Part shown: positions 57,846 to 64,000 of the stretch, one piece after another
Layout of the letters: each line of letters begins with the position of its first letter
Numbering within the stretch: position 1 is the first letter of the stretch
NCBI RefSeq assembly: GCF_009905545.1
Contig: NZ_JAAALB010000026.1
Span: 1-64,000, forward strand
Source: Cellulophaga sp. BC115SP
GTDB lineage: Bacteria > Bacteroidota > Bacteroidia > Cytophagales > Spirosomataceae
Length of the DNA stretch: 64,000 nt
Reading direction: 5' to 3'
Notes under the pieces: model-generated
Told to the model about the DNA's origin: nothing
The model's input: the letters and a program-made list of their open reading frames with translations, nothing else
Database searches by the model: none
Position numbers and translations under genes: made by a program

Positions 57846-58949
57846 ATGTTATTTAAGTCATATTCGTTAGGAAATATTTCGCTTAAGAATCGTATTGTCA
57901 TGCCACCTATGACACGTTCGAGAGCTGCAAAAGGTGACGTAGCAACCGATTTAATGGCCGAGTATTACAGCCAAAGAGCATCTGCAGGTTTAATTATTTC
58001 GGAAGGAACACAAATATCTAAGCAAGGTCAAGGCTACGCTTGGACGCCTGGGATTTATACGCCAGAACAAGTAGCAGGCTGGAAAAAAGCCACAAATGCC
58101 GTTCATCAATATGGCGGAGTAATGTTTGCTCAACTATGGCATGTTGGGCGGGTATCACACACTTCTTTACAACCCGATGGTCAAGCGCCAGTATCTTCAT
58201 CGCCTCTAGTAGCTGAGGGGGTAAAAGTATTTATCGATCCAGAAAATAGAGGTCCAGAAGCGGGTGTTGGTGGTATGATTCAACACTCAGCCCCTCGTCC
58301 TTTAACCATTCCTGAAATCAAGTCAATTATCCAAGACTTTGCAAAAGCTGCCCAAAATGCGCTAGATGCTGGTTTTGACGGAGTAGAGCTACATGCAGCC
58401 AACGGGTATCTCATCAATCAATTTATCGACAGTCAAGCCAATACTCGTACCGACGAATACGGAGGAAGCTTAGAAAATCGACTTCGTTTTTTGAAGGAAG
58501 TGGTGGAAACTTTGTGCCATGTAGTAGGTAAAGAGCGTGTAGGAGTAAGGTTAGCACCTTTGACTACCTTGCAAGGCTGTGTCGATGACAACCCTGAAGA
58601 AACATATTTGGCGGCGGCAACTTTGCTACAAGATTTGGGTGTAGCATACATCCATATTGCGGAGGCAGATTGGGATAATGCGCCAGATATGCCTATCGCG
58701 TTCAAAAATGCACTTCGTCAAGCGTTTAAAGGCACGATGATTTATGCAGGAAAGTATAGTAAGGAGCGTGCAGAAAAAGCCTTGGCGGAAGGATGGGCAG
58801 ATATGATTGCTTTTGGTCGTCCGTTTATTGCTAATCCAGACTTACCTGCCAGATTGCAAAATGACTGGCCTCTCAACGAAGGCGACCGAACCAAATACTT
58901 TGGAGGTGGTGCTGCAGGATACACAGACTATGGCGTATTTGGTGAATGA
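57846..58949 (+). CDS. Old Yellow Enzyme family ene-reductase (NemA-like), first copy
   Basis: This 367-residue FMN TIM-barrel enzyme reduces activated C=C bonds (quinones, enones, nitro compounds) using NAD(P)H. The ATG at 57846 (MLFKSYSLGNISLKNRIVMPPMTRSRA) matches the family start; an ATG 36 nt upstream overlaps the promoter-like region. FMN-binding and active-site motifs are FAQLWHVGRVSHTS (about 97-110), ELHAANGYLINQFIDSQANTRTDEYGGSLENR (His/Asn pair near 180-183 and Tyr near 200) and C-terminal MIAFGRPFIANPDLP. It opens a cluster with a DJ-1-like protein, a second OYE and a Crp/Fnr regulator. Confidence 0.9.
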   Translation: MLFKSYSLGNISLKNRIVMPPMTRSRAAKGDVATDLMAEYYSQRASAGLIISEGTQISKQGQGYAWTPGIYTPEQVAGWKKATNAVHQYGGVMFAQLWHVGRVSHTSLQPDGQAPVSSSPLVAEGVKVFIDPENRGPEAGVGGMIQHSAPRPLTIPEIKSIIQDFAKAAQNALDAGFDGVELHAANGYLINQFIDSQANTRTDEYGGSLENRLRFLKEVVETLCHVVGKERVGVRLAPLTTLQGCVDDNPEETYLAAATLLQDLGVAYIHIAEADWDNAPDMPIAFKNALRQAFKGTMIYAGKYSKERAEKALAEGWADMIAFGRPFIANPDLPARLQNDWPLNEGDRTKYFGGGAAGYTDYGVFGE

Positions 58950-58960
58950 GCTAGGCTCTA

Positions 58961-59086
58961 ACAATTTCGGATTGGGGATTTCTGATTTCGGAAATATAGA
59001 GACTTATCTTCGTGTTTGTAGAATGTAATTCAAAGTACTATAATACACTTACTTCCGCAATCCGCCCTCCGCCATCCGCAATCAAA
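58961..59086. repeat. Family A palindromic repeat, copy 4 (ends missing)
   Basis: TTTCGGATTGGGGATTTCTGATTTCGGAAAT and the inverse-sense ACTTCCGCAATCCGCCCTCCGC ... CCGCAATC resemble the inner arms of the other family A copies, but the GTACGAAGGATTT ends are absent. It fills the gap between OYE 1 and the DJ-1-like gene. Confidence 0.65.
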
Positions 59087-59097
59087 TTATTTATTTT

Positions 59098-59841
59098 ATG
59101 AAAAACATCGTATTGACAATCGCTCTGAGCGTGTTGTCTTTCTGGGGTATTGCCCAGACAAAATCAAAAGGAAAAATCTTAATTGTGCTTTCAAGTCATG
59201 CCGAATTAGGTAATACTGGTAAACAAACAGGATATTATTTGAGCGAAGTAAGTCACCCTTGGGAAGTATTTACCAAAGCTGGTTACGAAGTTGACTTTGT
59301 AAGTCCACAAGGTGGGCAGCCTCCTGTTGACGGATTTGATTTGACAGACCAGGTAAATAAAGAGTTTTGGGAAAACGCTGTTTACAAAAACAAGTTAGAT
59401 CATACACTTACGCCCAAACAAGTAAAAGCCTCGAACTACGTAGCGATTCATTATGCAGGAGGACATGGTACCATGTGGGATTTTCCCAATAATGAGGAAT
59501 TAGCCAAAATAGCGAGTAAAATTTATGAAAAAGGCGGTGTGGTTAGTGCTGTTTGTCACGGACCTTCAGGCTTATTGAATATTCGTTTGGGCAATAATCG
59601 CTATTTACTAGAAGGAAAAAATGTAGCAGGTTTTTCAAATGAGGAAGAAATTGCCGTGAAACTAGAGAAAGTTGTACCATTTTCTTTAGAAGACGAACTC
59701 AAAAAACGTGGTGTCCATTATTCCTCTGCTCCAGCATGGTCTGAATATGTAGTAGTAGATGGCAAATTAATAACAGGTCAAAACCCTCAATCTGCAAAGA
59801 AAATGGCAGAGGAAGTGGTTCTTGTATTGGGAAAGAAATAA
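59098..59841 (+). CDS. Exported DJ-1/PfpI (Hsp31-like) family protein
   Basis: This 247-residue protein has a signal peptide (MKNIVLTIALSVLSFWGIAQ), unusual for the family, which is mostly cytoplasmic. The DJ-1 fold is clear: ILIVLSSH near 28, EVSHPWEVFTKAGYEVDFVSPQGG (about 50-73), AIHYAGGHGTMWDFPNN (about 118-134), nucleophile Cys in VVSAVCHGPSGLLN near residue 153, and FSNEEEIAVKLEKVVPFSLEDEL near 181. The pattern is closest to the glyoxalase III/Hsp31-like subgroup, which detoxifies methylglyoxal. The position between two ene-reductases suggests defence against reactive electrophiles in the periplasm (inference). Confidence 0.87.
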   Translation: MKNIVLTIALSVLSFWGIAQTKSKGKILIVLSSHAELGNTGKQTGYYLSEVSHPWEVFTKAGYEVDFVSPQGGQPPVDGFDLTDQVNKEFWENAVYKNKLDHTLTPKQVKASNYVAIHYAGGHGTMWDFPNNEELAKIASKIYEKGGVVSAVCHGPSGLLNIRLGNNRYLLEGKNVAGFSNEEEIAVKLEKVVPFSLEDELKKRGVHYSSAPAWSEYVVVDGKLITGQNPQSAKKMAEEVVLVLGKK

Positions 59842-59857
59842 GTTTTTCACTCAAAAC

Positions 59858-59943
59858 AGGGGATAGGCAAAGAGGCATTAGGCATCAGTTTTATGGTAAA
59901 TACTTAAAAAACTAACTACTGGTGCCTAGTGACTCACCCCTCT
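59858..59943. repeat. Family C imperfect palindrome, copy 2
   Basis: GGGGATAGGCAAAGAGGCATTAGGCATCAGT is partly complementary to ACTGGTGCCTAGTGACTCACCCCT further on (TTAGGCATCAGT against ACTGGTGCCTAG, 10 of 12). The words match copy 1. It fills the gap before the second OYE gene. Confidence 0.6.
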
Positions 59944-59952
59944 TACAAAAAA

Positions 59953-61074
59953 ATGAACTCAACAATCAATCTATTCGCACCAACTACGGTTGGAACATTG
60001 GCATTGAAAAATAGAATTGTGATGGCGCCCATGACACGTGCGCGCAATTTCGATGGCATTCCAAATGATAATAATGCACTTTATTATCAGCAAAGATCAG
60101 GCGCTGGACTTATCATTACCGAAGGAACAGCCATTTCGAATACGGCTATGGGAGTGTTACATATTCCAGGGCTTTATACTGCTGAACAAGTTGAAGGTTG
60201 GAAAAAAGTAACTTCGGCAGTACATCAAAAAGGTGCAAAAATCTTTACCCAGTTGTGGCATGTCGGACGTGTGTCGCACGTATCCAATCAGCCCAATGGT
60301 CAGGCGCCAGTAGGGGCGTCGGATATTCAAGCAGAAAATTCTTTTGCTTGGGGATATGATGAAAATGGGAAAGAGACCTTTGTGAAATGTTCAAAACCTC
60401 GTGCTTTGACGACTGAGGAGGTAAAAGAAGTAGTACAAGATTTTGCAAAAGCTGCCAAAAATGCCATTGAAGCAGGCCTTGATGGGGTAGAGCTTCACGG
60501 AGCAAATGGCTATTTGATTGAGCAGTTCTTAAATCCAATGATTAATAATCGTACCGATGAATATGGTGGTACGATTCAAAATCGCTCAAGATTTTTGCTT
60601 GAAGCTATAGATGCTTGTATTGCCGAAATCGGTGCTTCAAAAGTAGCTATTCGTTTGACCCCCTATGGAGGTATGCACGAGTTGCCACATTATGATGAAA
60701 TAGACTCAACCTATCAGTATCTAGCTGAAGAGTTATACAAAAGAGGCATTGCATTTATCCATCTCATGGACCAACAATCGAGAGGTAGTTATGCTTTGCC
60801 TGATGGATTCTTGGCGCGTTTTCGTACTTGGTATAAGGGCGTAGTGATTTTGGCAGGAGGTATGAATCGTCTGAAATCACAAGAACTTATCGATGCCAAT
60901 TTGATTGATTTGGCTGGTTTTGGAGAAGACTTTATCGCCAATCCAGATTTGGTTGAACGCCTCAAGAACAATTGGCCAATAACCCCACCCAACCGAGCAC
61001 TACATTATGGCTTGATGTTGGAAGGGTATATAGACTGGAAGACTTACGAGGAAGAACAGTTGGTGAATGGGTGA
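59953..61074 (+). CDS. Old Yellow Enzyme family ene-reductase, second copy
   Basis: This 373-residue FMN enzyme is paralogous to the first OYE. The ATG at 59953 (MNSTINLFAPTTVGTLALKNRIVMAPMTRAR) is chosen over a GTG at 59929 that lies inside repeat copy C2. Motifs are IFTQLWHVGRVSHVS (about 97-111), ELHGANGYLIEQFLNPMINNRTDEYGGTIQNR (His/Asn near 180-183, Tyr near 200) and AGFGEDFIANPDLV near 330. The substitution HGAN for HAAN and a different substrate loop suggest a different specificity. It is followed by the Crp/Fnr gene after 117 bp. Confidence 0.9.
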   Translation: MNSTINLFAPTTVGTLALKNRIVMAPMTRARNFDGIPNDNNALYYQQRSGAGLIITEGTAISNTAMGVLHIPGLYTAEQVEGWKKVTSAVHQKGAKIFTQLWHVGRVSHVSNQPNGQAPVGASDIQAENSFAWGYDENGKETFVKCSKPRALTTEEVKEVVQDFAKAAKNAIEAGLDGVELHGANGYLIEQFLNPMINNRTDEYGGTIQNRSRFLLEAIDACIAEIGASKVAIRLTPYGGMHELPHYDEIDSTYQYLAEELYKRGIAFIHLMDQQSRGSYALPDGFLARFRTWYKGVVILAGGMNRLKSQELIDANLIDLAGFGEDFIANPDLVERLKNNWPITPPNRALHYGLMLEGYIDWKTYEEEQLVNG

Positions 61075-61152
61075 TTGGAGATTTAGAAAAAAGGGTTTTA
61101 TCCCAACCCCTCAACTTACCATCACTCACTCAATAATACATCTTTTGCCTCC

Positions 61153-61191
61153 ATACATTGGTATTCGTCGATACCAATGTATTTTTGTTTT
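61153..61191 (+). promoter_or_regulatory. Perfect palindrome over the Crp/Fnr gene promoter
   Basis: ATACATTGGTAT (61153-61164), TCGTCG, then its exact complement ATACCAATGTAT (61171-61182) forms a 30-bp dyad. It overlaps a promoter made of ATTG (61157-61160), 19 nt, and the -7 box TATTTTTG (61180-61187), with the ATG 4 nt after. It looks like an autoregulatory operator. The stem followed by TTTTTGTTTT could instead terminate the preceding OYE transcript. Confidence 0.7.
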
Positions 61192-61770
61192 ATGGATGCA
61201 AAGACTTTTTTACGAAACCATATTGCCGAAATTGTTGAGATTGACGAAGATACATTCGAAGAGGTTTTTACTTTTTTTAAACCTAAACAGGTAAAAAGAA
61301 AAGAACTGCTCATTCGTGGTGGAGAAACTGTTTTACAAGAATATTTTGTGGTAAAGGGTTGTCTTAAAACCTTTTGTCACGACGAGCATGGGCGTGAGCA
61401 TATCGTACAATTTGCCTTAGAAAGTTGGTGGGTTTCAGATTTCCCTGCACACGCTTCGCAGGCACGTGCCACTATGTGCGTAGAAGCCCTAGAGCCCTGT
61501 GAAGTATTGGAGCTTACCTACGAAGCACGTGAGGAAATTTGTCGCAAGTGGCATTCAATGGAACACTTTTTTAGGAAAAAGTCTAATGCTGGTTATGTAG
61601 CACTCCAAAAACGTATTTTGTCTTTATTGCAAAACTCAGCTCAAGAAAAGTACGATTTACTTTTGACTCAATATCCACAACTCTTCCAAAGGGTTTCAAA
61701 AACCTTGATTGCAGCCTATCTGGGCGTTTCTCGCGAAACCTTGAGCCGCCTTGGTAAGCATAATAAGTAA
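61192..61770 (+). CDS. Crp/Fnr family transcriptional regulator
   Basis: This 192-residue protein has an N-terminal cNMP-binding beta-roll (about 20-115: VKRKELLIRGGETVLQEYFVVKGCLKTFCHDEHGREHIVQFALESWW), in which the cAMP phosphate-binding GE...RS/A motif is not obvious, and a short C-terminal HTH (about 165-190: FQRVSKTLIAAYLGVSRETLSRLGKH) with the recognition-helix R-E-T-x-S-R. No Fnr-type iron-sulfur Cys cluster is present. The ATG at 61192 is preferred; another in-frame ATG five codons upstream lies within the palindrome. It probably regulates the OYE cluster and itself (inference from operator sites). Confidence 0.88.
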   Translation: MDAKTFLRNHIAEIVEIDEDTFEEVFTFFKPKQVKRKELLIRGGETVLQEYFVVKGCLKTFCHDEHGREHIVQFALESWWVSDFPAHASQARATMCVEALEPCEVLELTYEAREEICRKWHSMEHFFRKKSNAGYVALQKRILSLLQNSAQEKYDLLLTQYPQLFQRVSKTLIAAYLGVSRETLSRLGKHNK

Positions 61771-61785
61771 AATGATGAATTTTAA

Positions 61786-62000
61786 ACTATTACGGATTTC
61801 AGATATTGGATTTCGGAAGTATAGCCCACTTTTTAAATTATAAGTCGGAAGACGTTATTAGTTAATAGTATATCGGTTATTTGAAGGTGTTCATAATCAA
61901 AATGTTATGTCCTGGTTGCACCTCAGGTATACTATTGATTTAATCCTTCCTTTCTACTTAAGTATATTTCCGCAATCTGAAATCCCAAATCCGCAATAGC
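61786..62000. repeat. Family A palindromic repeat, copy 5 (long centre)
   Basis: TACGGATTTCAGATATTGG ... TTTCGGAAGTATAG and the inverse-sense ATATTTCCGCAATCTG ... CCCAAATCCGCAATAG match the inner arms of copies 2 and 3, but the centre is about 115 bp instead of about 40. It lies between the convergent crp and DUF4249 genes. Confidence 0.72.
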
Positions 62001-62005
62001 CACTA

Positions 62006-62869
62006 CTATTCGTACCATTTGTCTGCTCTTAGCATTACGCCGTTGTAGCCAGCAAAAACGCCATATCCCCCTATCATGTTTGAATATAGCTTCATGGGCT
62101 CACTACTGGAGAGGTCATTGATTTGTGAAAATTCTTTGTGGTAACGATAATAATGCTCGTCGGTCTGACAGATATAAAACATAAAATTACCTGTATGGCT
62201 TTTCTCCAATCTTTTGTAAGGATAGATACCGCCTACAATCGGATATTCGATTATGCCATTTTGAATATTGTCGTCAGAAATAGTTCGCTGCGCATCTACA
62301 CCTGTAAGATAGGTTTTGTGCTCAAGTGTATCTGTTTCATAGTTGAGACCAAAAGCAGCATAATAGTTTTTCTCGTTTCCAATATCTTTCCATCGTAAAT
62401 AGTATGGCAGAGAAGCCATAGGATTTTCAAGATTAAAAGTCGCTCTGGTTACAGAAACCGTATTGGAGTCAATCGTGCTAGGAATGATACAACTGGCAGA
62501 AACGCTATCTCCCTTGGGTGTAGTGACTAGTAAGCGATATTGCTTTTGAGCTTCAATTTTGAAAAAGTTTTTTGACGAAATATATTTTTTCAACTGTTCA
62601 TTCCACTGAAGAATTACCTCTTGATTTTGTTCATTTCTTAAAATTACTCTAGCATTACTAATGTATTGATTTGAAGTGCCTGAGCCCTCGCCGACAGTGG
62701 GTGTCGTCATTTTGACTGTCACCTGAATGACGGTATCTTGAGGCGATAAAAAACATAATACATAGGGATGGGTGGTTGATTTTACGATAGAATCTTCCTC
62801 AAAAACACCAAAATTTTCACAACTGCACATCGTGAGCAGTAGGACAAAAAGATAGATACACTTTTTCAT
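62006..62869 (-). CDS. DUF4249 family outer-membrane-linked lipoprotein
   Basis: This 287-residue protein has a lipoprotein signal (MKKCIYLFVLLLTMCSC, Cys 17). The mature part shows the DUF4249 pattern: PYVLCFLSPQDTVIQVTVKMTTP (about 36-58), NARVILRNEQNQEVILQW (about 72-89), YRLLVTTPKGDSVSASCIIP (about 106-125) and a beta-rich remainder. DUF4249 proteins are encoded directly downstream of TonB-dependent receptors in Bacteroidota, as here (3-bp gap), and probably act as surface partners of the receptor. The substrate is unknown. Confidence 0.86.
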   Translation of the reverse strand: MKKCIYLFVLLLTMCSCENFGVFEEDSIVKSTTHPYVLCFLSPQDTVIQVTVKMTTPTVGEGSGTSNQYISNARVILRNEQNQEVILQWNEQLKKYISSKNFFKIEAQKQYRLLVTTPKGDSVSASCIIPSTIDSNTVSVTRATFNLENPMASLPYYLRWKDIGNEKNYYAAFGLNYETDTLEHKTYLTGVDAQRTISDDNIQNGIIEYPIVGGIYPYKRLEKSHTGNFMFYICQTDEHYYRYHKEFSQINDLSSSEPMKLYSNMIGGYGVFAGYNGVMLRADKWYE

Positions 62870-62872
62870 AGG

Positions 62873-64000
62873 TTAGAATTTGATTTGATAACTAATAGAT
62901 GGGATAATAGGAAATAAACCTTTGCGGTAAAGTTTACGCTGTGTTGAATTAGGGGCGTCTTGACTTTCATAGTAAAAAGGATTTACGCGGTTGTAAGCAT
63001 TGAATACGCCCAACTCCCAGACACGCAGAAATTTTTTCTTTTGTTTTGAAAAACGAACATTCACGTCCAAACGATGATAGTCAGCCGCTTTAAAGTTTCC
63101 TCTTTCATCATAAACACGTGCCACTACGAGCGAACCATCTGAAGTTGGGTAGTCTGACTGGACAGGGAACTGATGCGTTTCGGGTATATATTGCCCAATA
63201 GGAACCGTCAGGGTATTGCCTGTGGCATAAATCCACGAACCAGACAAGGTAATATGAGGCTTGAGCTGATAAATACCAACCAACGATAAAGCATGACGAC
63301 GGTCGTAGCGAGGGAAAAACTCTTTCCCATTGTTTAGGTCAGCAAAACGATGTTTGACCTGCGACAACGTATAACTAATCCAGCCCGTTAGGCGACCTGT
63401 GTTTTTCTGTAGCAAAACTTCCATTCCGTAGGACTTTCCTGTGCCTATAGCAATATTGTCTTCCCAGTTAGAGCCATCCAATCGTTTATTGGCTTTGATG
63501 TCTAATAGTAAAAAACTAGCTCCATCCTTGTATCCAATCACGTTTTCTAAAGATTTATGATAACCTTCTACAGATAAAGAAAAAGGAGAGTTGCTGAAGT
63601 TTTTGGTAAAACCCAAAGTCACTTGGTCTGAGCGTTGAGGAGGAATTTTGGAACCTGACGAAACCCATAGGTCTGTTGGCAAGTCTAATGATGAATTGGA
63701 TAATAAGTGCAAATACTGGCTCATTCTTGCGTAAGAAGCCGTAATGTTCAAATTTTTAGTAGCCTGAAAAGAAGCATTCAAACGAGGTTCGAGATTATGG
63801 TAAGCTTTGCTATCTACAAAATAATTGGAGGCTCTTAAGCCAGCACGTACCTGTATTTTTTCTGAAATACGCCAAGTGTCTTCAAGATAAATAGCGCTTT
63901 CTATACCATTGGTTTGCTTAATTCTATCGGTGTTTATGCTTTGCGAATATTGATTGTAGATATAGGCACTTGGGGTAAATTGGTGATGGGTTGCCAATAT
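62873..64000 (-). CDS. TonB-dependent outer membrane receptor, C-terminal part (cut by window end)
   Basis: The frame is open to the last base of the window, so only the C-terminal 375 or so residues are present. They form the end of a 22-strand barrel: alternating aromatic strands (VRAGLRASNYFVDSK, ATKNLNITASYARMSQYLHLLS, LTGWISYTLSQVKHRFADLN), the typical FFPRYDRRHALSLVGIYQ and a C-terminal VNPFYYES ... ISYQIKF with terminal Phe. The plug and TonB box are outside the window. It is cotranscribed with DUF4249. The ligand cannot be inferred. Confidence 0.88.
   Translation of the reverse strand: MLATHHQFTPSAYIYNQYSQSINTDRIKQTNGIESAIYLEDTWRISEKIQVRAGLRASNYFVDSKAYHNLEPRLNASFQATKNLNITASYARMSQYLHLLSNSSLDLPTDLWVSSGSKIPPQRSDQVTLGFTKNFSNSPFSLSVEGYHKSLENVIGYKDGASFLLLDIKANKRLDGSNWEDNIAIGTGKSYGMEVLLQKNTGRLTGWISYTLSQVKHRFADLNNGKEFFPRYDRRHALSLVGIYQLKPHITLSGSWIYATGNTLTVPIGQYIPETHQFPVQSDYPTSDGSLVVARVYDERGNFKAADYHRLDVNVRFSKQKKKFLRVWELGVFNAYNRVNPFYYESQDAPNSTQRKLYRKGLFPIIPSISYQIKF

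Overview
The window is AT-rich and comes from the chromosome of a Bacteroidota bacterium, most likely of the Cytophagales (Spirosomataceae-like; the genus is a guess). The evidence is a gliding/T9SS type B C-terminal domain protein beside a PorP/SprF protein, DUF4249 next to a TonB-dependent receptor, a DUF5117-type metalloprotease, and repeated exact matches to the Bacteroidota -7 box TAnnTTTG. No phage, transposase, tRNA, rRNA or CRISPR array was found. Most of the window is core metabolism, with small hairpin-rich repeats in the gene-poor junctions.

Layout. 0-11.6 kb: a partial gene end, a T9SS-type secreted protein, a SNF2 helicase with two SWIM-like motifs, ComEC, a large zinc metalloprotease and a DUF72 protein. 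11.6-15.2 kb: his operon hisH-hisA-hisF-hisIE plus a small holin-like membrane protein, preceded by a 14-residue leader peptide with five consecutive His codons and an attenuator hairpin. 15.4-33.6 kb: mixed housekeeping genes (TonB C-terminal protein, methionine aminotransferase, NagA, amidase, GmhB, RNase R, ProC, thiol-disulfide protein, GatB, ECF sigma factor with a putative anti-sigma, small lipoproteins, MerC). 33.7-44.1 kb: small lipoprotein, arginine decarboxylase, Mpl, a lone trpA, and a divergent T9SS cargo / PorP pair. 44.3-55.6 kb: EttA, a DUF349 protein, the trp operon trpE-G-D-C-F-B on the minus strand with its own 18-residue leader peptide (three tandem Trp codons) and attenuator, then PurB. 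55.7-61.8 kb: sensor kinase, GNAT enzyme, and a cluster of two Old Yellow Enzymes, an exported DJ-1/PfpI protein and a Crp/Fnr regulator. 62-64 kb: DUF4249 lipoprotein and the C-terminal part of a TonB-dependent receptor, cut by the window edge.

The most informative non-coding features are: (1) two ribosome-mediated attenuators, his and trp, each with a leader peptide and mutually exclusive hairpins; (2) a CRP-type palindrome before the first OYE gene and a perfect 12+12 bp palindrome over the promoter of the linked Crp/Fnr gene; (3) three families of imperfect palindromic intergenic repeats, one of which carries near-identical bidirectional terminators at four convergent junctions; (4) -7 boxes lying 4-7 nt before start codons, which suggests some leaderless mRNAs. 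All structure calls were made by eye; no folding or database search was run.
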